64,000 nt of DNA from Achromobacter denitrificans NBRC 15125 (GTDB lineage: Bacteria; Pseudomonadota; Gammaproteobacteria; Burkholderiales; Burkholderiaceae_B), in contig NZ_BCTQ01000003.1 of the NCBI RefSeq assembly GCF_001571365.1, forward strand, positions 62,001 through 126,000. Reading direction: 5' to 3'. Position numbers and translations under genes: made by a program. Under the pieces are notes generated by a model. That model searched no databases, was not told where the DNA came from, and saw nothing but the letters and a program-made list of their open reading frames with translations. Numbering within the stretch: the first letter of the stretch is position 1; every line of letters begins with the position of its first letter. This document shows positions 35,916-44,900 of the stretch, piece by piece.

Positions 35916-38296
35916 GCTTCCAGCTTCTCCAGGAGTTCAGGGTTCACCGTCACGACATCCTCGCCCTCTGTGAACGGTATGTCGTGCAGGTCGAAGGCCG
36001 CCTCGTTGAGGGCTTCGATGGCTCCATCGACCATCAGGTCCAGGTCGGCAGCGGCGTCGCCGAGCTCGTCCTTTGTCCATTCCGGCCGCGACAGCAGCAG
36101 GCGCGCGAGCGCGCTGTGCGCCTCGTCCAGGCCGAGCAGTCCTGGTGATGTCGCCTCGGTATTGCCTTCAGGCTCGGGTTCGACAAGCACCGGCTCGGGC
36201 AGATTTTCTTCCTTGAAGATTTCCGACAACAGCGCCGATACGGCTTCGGTATCCTTCTGGAGGGCAGCAATACGTGCGGGATCGAGCTTGAGCCCGGTCT
36301 CCTCGACTTTCGCGACGGCCGTCGCCGTTGGCTTTGCTCCTGCCGCCACGGCATGCACGTCGGAAAACACCTTCTTGGGCTCGACGCCGAGGGCTTTATA
36401 GACCCTCTCCAGCATCTTCACTTCTATCGGTGAAACATCTCCATCGGACTGCGCAACCGTGGCCATAAAGGCAGCAATGGTCTCTTTGGCGTCAGCGTCT
36501 AGTGGCTCCAGCTTCTTTCTGAGCGCGGTCAGTGATGCCGGCGTCGTCATCAGCAGACGCAGGTGCGCCAGAAGTCTGCAGACATGGTTCGGCGTGAGGT
36601 GAGCCCAAGACTGCACCTGTGCCCGGAGATGCGCCATTTCCTGAACACTGAATTCGCCATCGGCAGCAGCGACGGCCGATGCCAGATCCAGGGTCAGCAC
36701 AGCGGCCTGATAAGCCGGCGTCGAGCGGCTGGCCGCCTCGCCCGGCGGAACGGCGAACAGCACAACCGTCTCGTCCGGCTTGGGCAGCCTGGCTCCACCC
36801 AGGACATCGGGCTCGATACCGATGCTCAAGGATTCGAGCGCTCGCGCCAACGCCAGCGTCCGGTCCCGCGTCAGCGTCGTCTTCGCATCCAGACTGCCCA
36901 GCAGTTCCTGGAACGACATGGCGATCATCCCTTCGCCCATACGTGCCTTCAGATCATGCAAGGCCTTCTGGGCACCTTCGGGCCACAGCGTGGCAGGCAA
37001 TTGCAGCAGCCCCTCCAGCGCATGCCTGCCATCCGGATTCCGCCCCACATAGCGGCTGAACGGCTCCAGTTCCTTCGTGGCCGCCTCGACAACCTGGCGC
37101 AGCTTGTTGATGGGCGCGGTCAGCACGGTGACGTCCGGCGTATTCCCAAACGACAGGGTCAGGTCCGTGTACCCGCGAAAGCCGGCAGAGGCGGGGCGAT
37201 GAACCAGCTTGATCTTGGTTTTGTTTCTCGGAAGGGCCAAGCCCTGCCCGAATATCTCGTGGTACTTCGACACAAACAGCTTGTCGAACTCTTCGGGACA
37301 ACGCGTTGCAGGCGTTCGCAGGTAATTGGTCGGATCCAGCTTAGCCCAGGCCAGTGCCAGTTGCGCCGGCACCGGCACGCCATCGACCGCCGCCTGGCCA
37401 AGGGCGACACGGATGTAGAGAGGCAGTTCGTAGGTCTTGGGAAAACTCGGAATAGGCTTGAGATAGGCCTTCTCGGGGTGCTCGGCCAGAGAGACCCAAT
37501 CCAGCAGCGAGCCCGCGTAGCTTCGGAATGAGCCCGACTTGTCGCCATAGATGTCCAGCAACCGGCGCAGTTCCGCGGCAATCACAGGCCAGTCGGCCTT
37601 GGCTGCGTCGTCCTTCGAGGCATCCAGAATGGCGCGGCGCTCCAACCCGTAGAAGAAGATGAAGACGTACCCAACATCGGCCTCGGGATCCTGCCTGCCG
37701 CCTGCCAGCCAGTTCAGATAGGCGCGCCGGGCGGAAGGTGAAATCTCCGAGTAGCTCGGCCAGTAGCCCATCTGCCGCTCTGTGTAATCGCCACTGGATG
37801 CGACAGATTTCGACGGATCGATGAGGCATGGATCATTACCACCCGTGGGGGTGGGCAGCGACGTGCCGACATAGATGAGGCCACCGGGAATCGAGACGCC
37901 CCCGAGCTCAACCGCCTCTCCGGCAGGAACCCAGGCTCCGAGGCCGAAGCGCTTGGGCGCGGCCGGGATGCGAAACGACGGTGTGGCAGGTGCTGGGCTG
38001 GCCGCAACCGCTACAGGCTGCTCATCGTCATGGAGTCGGCTGGACACGCGCGAACTGACCGCCGGGCTCGGCGCAACCGGCGCGCGACTCTCGGGACAAG
38101 GAACAGCGCGAGCAGGACGAGCGGTCTCCTGAGCACCGCCTTTGGACTTGAGATAGAGATAGATGCCAACGCCGATGGCGGCGAGCACGCCGACCCCGAT
38201 CCAGATCTCGCGCGGAATAGCAGCCAACAGCACCAGCAGTCCCACGACGACTGCAACAATGCCCCCACCCACTCCTGATTTCTTTCGCCTCGCCAT
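35912..38296 (-). CDS. Shango-type TerB-domain membrane protein (SngA-like)
   Basis: First gene of the Shango-like operon, 794 residues. Two hydrophobic segments near residues 11-50 (GGIVAVVVGLLVLLAAIP, then IGVGVLAAIGVGIYLYL) anchor it in the inner membrane. A Pro/Ala-rich linker follows, then a TerB-N domain from about residue 130 (RFGLGAWVPAGEAVELGG), a central TerB domain near 540-650 (AVAAADGEFSVQEMAHLRAQ, VAQSDGDVSPIEVKMLERVY) and a TerB-C domain at the end. GGAGG precedes the ATG. TerB domains here are defence modules, not evidence of tellurite resistance. Confidence 0.85.
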   Translation of the reverse strand: MARRKKSGVGGGIVAVVVGLLVLLAAIPREIWIGVGVLAAIGVGIYLYLKSKGGAQETARPARAVPCPESRAPVAPSPAVSSRVSSRLHDDEQPVAVAASPAPATPSFRIPAAPKRFGLGAWVPAGEAVELGGVSIPGGLIYVGTSLPTPTGGNDPCLIDPSKSVASSGDYTERQMGYWPSYSEISPSARRAYLNWLAGGRQDPEADVGYVFIFFYGLERRAILDASKDDAAKADWPVIAAELRRLLDIYGDKSGSFRSYAGSLLDWVSLAEHPEKAYLKPIPSFPKTYELPLYIRVALGQAAVDGVPVPAQLALAWAKLDPTNYLRTPATRCPEEFDKLFVSKYHEIFGQGLALPRNKTKIKLVHRPASAGFRGYTDLTLSFGNTPDVTVLTAPINKLRQVVEAATKELEPFSRYVGRNPDGRHALEGLLQLPATLWPEGAQKALHDLKARMGEGMIAMSFQELLGSLDAKTTLTRDRTLALARALESLSIGIEPDVLGGARLPKPDETVVLFAVPPGEAASRSTPAYQAAVLTLDLASAVAAADGEFSVQEMAHLRAQVQSWAHLTPNHVCRLLAHLRLLMTTPASLTALRKKLEPLDADAKETIAAFMATVAQSDGDVSPIEVKMLERVYKALGVEPKKVFSDVHAVAAGAKPTATAVAKVEETGLKLDPARIAALQKDTEAVSALLSEIFKEENLPEPVLVEPEPEGNTEATSPGLLGLDEAHSALARLLLSRPEWTKDELGDAAADLDLMVDGAIEALNEAAFDLHDIPFTEGEDVVTVNPELLEKLEA

Positions 38297-38456
38297 GCTT
38301 TGCCCCCTCCTACCACCGCAAACTATTAGTTACGAATATTGTGCACCGCAACCAGAAACACCCAACGTCTTTACTCGCATTTGGGAAGAAGTGCAATCTT
38401 AATGTGAGCGTAATCGACGAACACCTTGGACAAGAACGTGCCAACTGCCTCGCAAT

Positions 38457-38711
38457 CCGCATGAAACCTAGCTTTTCGCGGAATTTTTACCGTCAGATCA
38501 TCTACCTGGCGAGACGGTAAATAATCTGATTAAAAGCGAGGTAGACTGATACCGTCATTGACACCATCAAAACCTTGTCCTTCGTTAAGAAGGCAAGACA
38601 AAAATTCCCATAAAAAATCAAAGACTTACACCCAAATCCCAGTTCATTCACAAACTGGGATTGATTCGCAAATCATTGATTTAAAAAGGGTTTTTAAACC
38701 CCTCGCTCCCC
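38457..38711 (+). repeat. Degenerate copy of the island right end (old attR-like junction)
   Basis: Three blocks follow in the same order as at 51.7-52.0 kb. CCGCATGAAACCT is identical (38,457-38,469 and 51,716-51,728). GATACCGTCA occurs at 38,548-38,557. A 35-base stretch from 38,676 (TTGATTTA... to CTCCC) matches 26 of 35 ungapped bases from 51,971, where it runs into the guaA end. Its CTCGCTCCC stands where the guaA repeat has CTCACTCCC. Confidence 0.6.
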
Positions 38712-38869
38712 GGAATTTGCTGACCTATAGTGCGCAAATCATGGATTCCTCAAACTCCTATCAATATAGCTAATTATCAAACCGAGTTGGTAGTCAAGGC
38801 CAACCAAACCGACGCTGACCTAGTGCAGTGGATAAATGATGCCTTGGCGGACGTGGACGACCGGGCCGA

Positions 38870-38956
38870 ATGAGGCGCGGCGACTTCGTTACCATCACTC
38901 CGCAATGGCGATGTCAGAAGACCCTACTGGCACTTCTACTGCACCGCGAGAACTAG
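38870..38956 (+). pseudogene. Fragment of a MazF/PemK-like toxin gene with antitoxin tail
   Basis: An open stretch ending in DADLVQWINDALADVDDRAE stops at 38,873, overlapping by four bases (ATGA) a frame that begins MRRGDFVTIT, the usual opening of MazF/PemK ribonuclease toxins. That frame ends after 28 codons, far short of about 110. The upstream frame has no clear start. I read the pair as a dead toxin-antitoxin module; 28 codons give limited certainty. Confidence 0.35.
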
Positions 38957-39273
38957 AAACTGAAGCAGTTCGAACACGTCATAAAAACTCTTAACCATCC
39001 GTTTAGGGAAAAGGTTACTCCGCCGAGCCACCCGCAAACGACTCCAGATAAGTGGTGACCGCCTCGGTCCTCCCCTCCTGGACGAGTGAATTGGCCGTCT
39101 TACCGCAAAAGGCACGCAACGGCTAATTGCACAAGAGGAACGCTGCTCGCTTCTCGTCGCCAGTCAGTTCGATTGTCATGGCCAGTACCTGAGCCATCTC
39201 CCATAGGTGCTTCTGCAATTGTGGCGTCTGCGGTCCCGCACCAATGGAGTCCACCGACGGTGTTCCGCAGGAT

Positions 39274-39735
39274 TTAGCCGTGCACGACACCTTGCATCTC
39301 ATCCTTCGCGGCTGCGATAACCTGCTCAGGCTCTGACGCTAATGTGTCTTGAGGACGTCTCCCGCCGAAAAAGCTGTTGGCCGAAAGGAACCAGTAGGCC
39401 AGGCCCCAGCCATCCCTGGCATCTCCAAAGACCTCCAGTACGGTCTCCAGCCCCTTAAAAGGCTGCCACCCTGCCCCAGCATCCAAACCATAGCCAGGGA
39501 AATAATCGACACCATCGCGGCGAATCGTAAAAATCCGCCGTTCTCGTACCCATTGCCCAAATAGCTCACTCAGGCGGGCTTGATTCGATTCAATACGTTC
39601 GGCAATCTCGGCTACGGTCAACCAATCCGCGTTGTCCAGCACGGCTTTTCGTGATCGCTCCAGCATTGCTGCTTCTTTGAATTGGTTCTGCATGAAGAGG
39701 TTGGTTGCATGCCGTTGCTGGGAAGAACTGATCAA
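39274..39735 (-). CDS. Small protein resembling the Xre/MbcA/ParS antitoxin group, partner of AbiE
   Basis: A 153-residue soluble protein. Residues about 30-75 look like a winged-helix reader (LTVAEIAERIESNQARLSEL, then RRIFTIRRDGVDYFPGYGLD); the C-terminal part (WGLAYWFLSANSFFGGRRPQ, DTLASEPEQVIAAAKDE) resembles the C-terminal domain of MbcA/ParS/Xre antitoxins. No RES-domain toxin is adjacent. It begins four bases after the abiEii stop, so it is translated with the AbiE pair. It may be a third regulator of the AbiE operon or an orphan antitoxin. Internal ATGs at 39,693 and 39,666 are possible starts. Confidence 0.6.
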   Translation of the reverse strand: MISSSQQRHATNLFMQNQFKEAAMLERSRKAVLDNADWLTVAEIAERIESNQARLSELFGQWVRERRIFTIRRDGVDYFPGYGLDAGAGWQPFKGLETVLEVFGDARDGWGLAYWFLSANSFFGGRRPQDTLASEPEQVIAAAKDEMQGVVHG

Positions 39736-39739
39736 CAGC

Positions 39740-40684
39740 TCACATCACGTCGATGTGCTCATGTATTCGGGCCACCAGCGCATCGAAATCTGGCTGGCCC
39801 TGGTAATACAGCGCTTGCGTCTTGCGGTACTCCAACGCGAAGCGCTCGCGTTGTGCAGCGTCAGCAAGGACAAATGCCTGGTTTCGTGCAATCACCCGCT
39901 CGTCGCCACTACGAAAGCGCTGCGCCTTACGCTCCTGGTAGGCCGGTTTCCGCATGAATACCTGCACCTCCTCCAAACCCAGAAGGCAGTACACGTCATA
40001 GTAGTGCCGAAGGAAATTGCCCGGAAACGCCTCCGACTCACCCAAGCGACGGTACTTGGTGGAAATTGTCTGAAGCTTCTCGACGAAAGTGTACGTCGGC
40101 GCATAGCAAGGTACCGCTACTGCACGGTTGTCGAACACGTCTACGCCGCGATCTCTGGCAACATCGAAAGCCCATGACGAGATCGTGACAGCTCGATTGG
40201 GTGCCGTGTCGTCAAACCCAAGCTCCAACAAAATTCCATCTTTGACGCCTGCCAATGCCGATACGCGCGGCGTGTATATCAAGCGAATGCCGGCGCTACG
40301 CATCTTGTCGTCGTCAAATTGCGTGTCGCGCTCAACGTTGCCGATGCCTGGGATACGGATACGCGCCGCCAGTTCGTCGTAATACGCACGGCGCGAAAGG
40401 ACGTGCGCTGGCTTGTCTTGATTGCGCCCCGTCTTCACATCCATGTCGGCGGGCGGCTCGATGCGAATGTCGATGTCTTCAGAAAAACGGTGGATGACAC
40501 CAAAGCCCTTCGAGAGCGACGTCCCTCCCTTTAGTTCGAACTGGAAGCCCTGTGCCTGCAAACCCCACAGGCAATGCATGATCCAGTAGTCCTTCTCGAC
40601 CAACATAGGATCAAGCCCTCGTTCGTCAGCGACAAGAGCAAGCAACTGATCAAAGTCCTTCCGCGCGTGCAGGAAATCAGGCAC
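39740..40684 (-). CDS. abiEii: AbiEii/AbiGii-family nucleotidyltransferase toxin
   Basis: Toxin of a type IV toxin-antitoxin/abortive infection pair. 314 residues from a GTG at 40,684. The DNA-polymerase-beta-like nucleotidyltransferase motif is intact: FELKGGTSLSKGFGVIHRFS followed by EDIDIRI, plus YTFVEKLQTISTKYRR and HYYDVYCLL further on. AbiEii-type enzymes transfer nucleotides to cellular RNA and stop growth. The GTG overlaps the antitoxin stop by eight bases, implying tight coupling. Catalytic residues look complete. Confidence 0.9.
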   Translation of the reverse strand: MPDFLHARKDFDQLLALVADERGLDPMLVEKDYWIMHCLWGLQAQGFQFELKGGTSLSKGFGVIHRFSEDIDIRIEPPADMDVKTGRNQDKPAHVLSRRAYYDELAARIRIPGIGNVERDTQFDDDKMRSAGIRLIYTPRVSALAGVKDGILLELGFDDTAPNRAVTISSWAFDVARDRGVDVFDNRAVAVPCYAPTYTFVEKLQTISTKYRRLGESEAFPGNFLRHYYDVYCLLGLEEVQVFMRKPAYQERKAQRFRSGDERVIARNQAFVLADAAQRERFALEYRKTQALYYQGQPDFDALVARIHEHIDVM

Positions 40685-41288
40685 TCATCCACTCCCGCAG
40701 GCGCTTGCGCGTCGCCACATTGCCAAAACTGTCGGCAGCCCGCTGCAGCCGGACTGAGTCGAACGAGGACAGCTTGCTGCGCGCTTGGCGCAAAACGGCA
40801 TCACGATCCTCGGCCAACTCTTCAAGGTTGTTTAGCAGATCGACATACAGAAACTCGGGGGTCAGCTTCTTCGGGAAGCGCGGCTTCATTCGGAAATCGA
40901 ACTGCCGGTTGCCAAGTTGGAAAACACCATGGCGCTTGTGGTTGTAGACCAGCGTGCGGTTATAGAGCTGAGTGGTACCAAGACCCACGGCGTTGTAGGC
41001 CGAGGGTGAAAACACCAAAAAGTCCTTGTCACGAAGAAAGCCCCCCACCACTTGGTCATCAGTTGGTGGCAGCGGGCCAAAGCTGGACTGCTTCGGCGCG
41101 TGGTAGAGGCCCTGAGCAAGTTTTTTCAGCTTTCCTGTGGCTACCAGCTCACGGAGATGCCTATCCACTGCGGTGGACAGACGTGCCAGGTCCTCGCGAC
41201 GATAGACACGACCGGCCTGCAACTCATCCGCAAGATGAGCTGCGGCCCCTCGGAGGGGCTCAACGGCAGATAGAGCAGCTTCAGTCAT
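40677..41288 (-). CDS. abiEi: AbiEi-family antitoxin
   Basis: The 203-residue partner and likely repressor of the AbiEii toxin. The N-terminal winged helix (YRREDLARLSTAVDRHLREL, then VATGKLKKLAQGLYHAP) is the AbiEi/DUF6088 type; the rest (FLVFSPSAYNAVGLGTTQLY, YNHKRHGVFQLGNRQFDFR) is typical of the C-terminal domain. It precedes and overlaps the toxin gene by eight bases, the standard order. The upstream A/T-rich stretch (41,289-41,335) should hold the promoter. Confidence 0.88.
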   Translation of the reverse strand: MTEAALSAVEPLRGAAAHLADELQAGRVYRREDLARLSTAVDRHLRELVATGKLKKLAQGLYHAPKQSSFGPLPPTDDQVVGGFLRDKDFLVFSPSAYNAVGLGTTQLYNRTLVYNHKRHGVFQLGNRQFDFRMKPRFPKKLTPEFLYVDLLNNLEELAEDRDAVLRQARSKLSSFDSVRLQRAADSFGNVATRKRLREWMSA

Positions 41289-41905
41289 GTCTAATTTCTC
41301 ATTGAATTTTCATGCATTTTATCGCATTCTGCCGACTATGTCAGACCCAAGGGAGTGCCCAAGGGGTCACCGCCAATCCCTCGCAGCGTCCTTTGGTCGT
41401 ACCTGTTGGAAGAAGTCTTTAGCTCATGACAATCATCATGTGTATGCTTGATGAACTCAATAGCCCTACTCGTCTGTATACTTGCTCTCGCGCATCACGC
41501 TTCCTCTCGGTTGCGCAAATTCTCTATTGTCTTGGTACGGATGGCAGATTGTTGGGCACAGCAAAGCGATGCCTGCTCAAAGCTGATCTGAGTCATTCAC
41601 TGTCCAGTGCCTAAGCGGCAGCAACCACCAATATCCGTCGTTGAAGGCCACCAGTCCTTAACGGCCGCCTCTCCCTCAGAACCGGCCGCTCGATTGCACG
41701 GCTCGCCGCGTACCAAGTCGGATGACTGCATCTACGCGCCGCGGCAGGCTCATCGCGACCCAAAGCGGAATTCCTTAGCAATGACGAAGGCGAAACACTA
41801 ACGCTCGACGAATTGGCATTATGAATTGCCCCGAGGCGGTTCAGACTTCCTTAAACAACATATCGGCACAGGACTTCTGCGTCCTGTGACTTGACTCTTC
41901 TGGCA
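41289..41905. other. Intergenic stretch upstream of abiE and downstream of the DRT gene
   Basis: About 600 bases without a convincing gene. The first 45 bases are A/T-rich and probably carry the abiE promoter. A perfect 8-bp hairpin CACAGGAC-TTCTGC-GTCCTGTG (41,867-41,888) lies 18 bases past the reverse-transcriptase stop but lacks a T run. A 62-codon plus-strand frame at 41,426 shows nothing recognisable. Confidence 0.5.
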
Positions 41906-44900
41906 TCAGTTATCGGGGCGTCCCTTATATCCAGCCGGCGGAGTCTTTAAAACCTTCGGAGCCTTGGTTGCCGATGTGGACTTGAAGAGAGACGGGTCGA
42001 CCTCAAACACGCTAACCGCAACTTGCTGATTTCCATGCACATGTGCAATGAGGCGCTCGTGCTTGGGTAGAGGCACCTGTGCTGTCGAACCGCCGAACTC
42101 GCCCGAGTTGGCAAGGACCACCGGCTGATACATGTGAAAGTGCAGCGCCGCCACCATGTTGTCGAACGTCTGAACATCCTGATTCAATGCTGCGACCAAG
42201 AACATGTCCGACCTGTCGCGAAGGTCGGCGACGAGATCGAGGTCTGTGGCGTCGTAGCAAATGGCCGCCGCGATGCGGGTGCGTGACTTGGCACCAATTG
42301 GCAATTCAACCAGGGTTACATGTGGCCGATGCCCCCTCACGCCCATCCTCACTTCATCCTTCATCGGATGCTGCTTGCCCTGCCAGGCGTATTGAAAAGC
42401 CCGGCCATGCGCCGAGGACTCGGTTCGAATCAACCATAGGCCTTGATTAACAGTGCCACCCGCTTTGTGCGAGTGGAGAAACGTTAAGCCAGTGAAGATG
42501 TTAGCTCGCACCTTGTCTGAAAGTCGTCTTAACAGGAAGACATGTTCCGGATGTACGGCCAGCTCAGGGAACAAGATGACATCGACCATCGGACCATCAG
42601 TCTTGTCGGACGCTATCGCAGAACTTGCCGACGCCCAAGTCTTGAGTTTCTGATGGGCCAATCTGCAAACCTCGGCCAAGTGGCGACGATGCCCGGCCAA
42701 AGTCCCCGGTGTCCAGTGCGTCGGGTCCTTGTCATTAAATTCCTCTCGCCACGGGCGCATCGGTTGAATGATAGCCACGCGTAGTGGCCGATCCTGTAAG
42801 GGCTCATGGTCATCAACAGGCACCACATACATCGGCGTCTTACTTCGACGGCCAAACAGCCCGCGTTGCACCACGATGCGCTCCTGAACAAGCACGAGTA
42901 GTTCGGCAGCGGTCCGGACATCGCCCGCTGCCAACGCGGCATTAGCGCGGAACTCAACTCCAGGCCATTGCAAGAGAGTTGAAAGCAGGCTGGAAAGCCA
43001 CGGCGACACCGGTCCTGGCTCGTTCAAAAGCCCACGTCCGGAATTCAAAAGACCGAATCGGCGTTTGAACCAGGTGCTGCGTAGCCCACTGTATCGGCCT
43101 ACATCTTCAGTGACAAGATAACGACGGCTCGTGAAGTCAAACTCTCCGGTAAGAGCCGAGCGCAGGATGCGACCCAGCCCGTAGAGCCAGGCTTTTTCAG
43201 GCACCACCCATGGTGGGCTGGCATACAAGGGGTTTGTCGCATCGTCTCCCTCAATTGACTCTACATGTAGGAAGCCTGGCTGCTCAGGCAGTTCCGGTAG
43301 TTTTGACCAATCCTCGCATCGAAGCACAATATCAGCAGCGCTCTTCCCTGCGGACAATTTCTCCTCTGCGTCGGGGTGGCGAAGCAACGCATCAGCGAGC
43401 ATGAGCAGAGCGTTTTCCTGATCGAAAAGGTTATTCGATTCACTGATGATTTGCAGAAGTGGCAGGGTGCTCTTCAACTTGGCCGGGTGTCTACGCGAAC
43501 TATTCGAGCGCTTATTGGCTTGAACCAGAGCGGGCGGAACAAACTGGCGCCAGTTCGATGCCCGTCGCCCGTTCAGCGCTGCCATCAGCAAGTCTGGGCG
43601 GCTTAGTGCCACGGAGCGCACAACTGCCTCTCGGATCCCCTCGTCATCTGTACACCGGAGCCCTTCTGATAACCACACGCCGAAGCGTCGTGCATTCGGC
43701 TGCAATTGCTGCGCGACGATAGCTAGGGGTATAGCTTCCTTCAGTGCTTCACCCTGCATGGGCTCAAACAGCGCCGCACGTTGCAATGCTGCGTACATCT
43801 GCACCTCGGCGGCAACTTCGACCATTGCAGCGAGCGAAGAGTCACCAATGGAAGCCAGATAGAGGCGAGCCTGTTGGCGCAGGTACCAAGGCGACGACGT
43901 TCGTTCGGTCAAAACGCGGCGTGCGATTCCGCCAAGGTCCTCACGGAAGCCTTGAATATCCACGCCGTCCGGATACTCCTCCGGGTCACGGAAGCCAGTC
44001 TCCACTGCACCAGCTCGCAAGAGGTCGGCCAGTATGTACTCCGCCACACGCACCTGCCTGCGTTTGCCTGTGTCCAAGTCCGCAGCTACGTCGAACAACT
44101 TAATGCTAAGCGCTTCGATCACAGGACTCAGTAGGCGAGGGTGTGGAAACAGATCCAGGCCACACCGCAGCAGTAAGACAAGCGCGGGGTTCTCGGCCCA
44201 GCATTTGATGAGCTTACGTGCTGTTGACTCGAATTCATGCGACAGAACTACGCCCTGTGTCACCTGGTCGTTAGTAGTCTCACCCGAGCCCACAGGACTT
44301 TCGAGATCCGTCATCGCTAGCCGGTGCCGCATTAGTTGGGCAATGCGTGTCGCGACAAACCGCTTCACGGTATCGTCTCGCACGTCAGTGTTGGGCACAG
44401 CGACCGTCGCCAACGACAATCGTGATGGCTTTGGGTCGGCAACGCTTTCAATCTGCTCTGACACCCACAGTAGTCCCTCAAGGCCGCCTGCCGCCTGCGC
44501 CAGAGATTCCAGGTCGAAGGTACCACTCAACTCTGCGTTGAGCATCTCCATTAGGCCCGATGCATGGCTTTGAGCTGAAATCGCCCGGTATGAGGTGGTC
44601 ACGCATTTTTCCAACGACAACTCGAGCACTCTCTGTGCACCAATGCGGTGGCAATGCTCTTTCAGGACCAAGGTTACATGACGTTTTACATGCTCCAATA
44701 CCGCTGCTTGGCCAAGCCCGCCAGGCACACTCTTAGCCTCAACAACGAGGCGCATATCATCGACATACCGACAGTAGTCCAGTAGTTTGACTTCGTCGCC
44801 AACCATGGCACCGTCAGCTACAGACTTCTGCATTTCACGATCGAATCGAACCAGATAGGCATTCGCTAGGAATCCCGAAGCAACCAGTCCTTGAGGCAAC

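Larger units (their letters stand above)
38297..39273. other. Gene-less junction inside the island with a decayed element end
   Basis: Almost 1 kb without an intact gene, at the border between the Shango module and the AbiE/DRT/SPARSA module. Bases 38,457-38,711 resemble the island's right end (51,716-52,005). A decayed toxin-antitoxin fragment follows at about 38,770-38,956. On the minus strand a fragment reading QLQKHLWEMAQVLAMTIEL ends in a stop near 39,122; I cannot name it. This looks like scar tissue between successive insertions. Confidence 0.5.

Noticed and set aside
34611-38296. BREX system or tellurite-resistance operon
   Set aside because: The ATPase is BrxD-like and TerB domains are present, but pglX, pglZ, brxC and the ter genes are absent; the three-gene order fits Shango better.
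41867-41888. Hairpin after the DRT gene as a terminator
   Set aside because: The stem is perfect but no T run follows on either strand, so I leave it as an unexplained hairpin.
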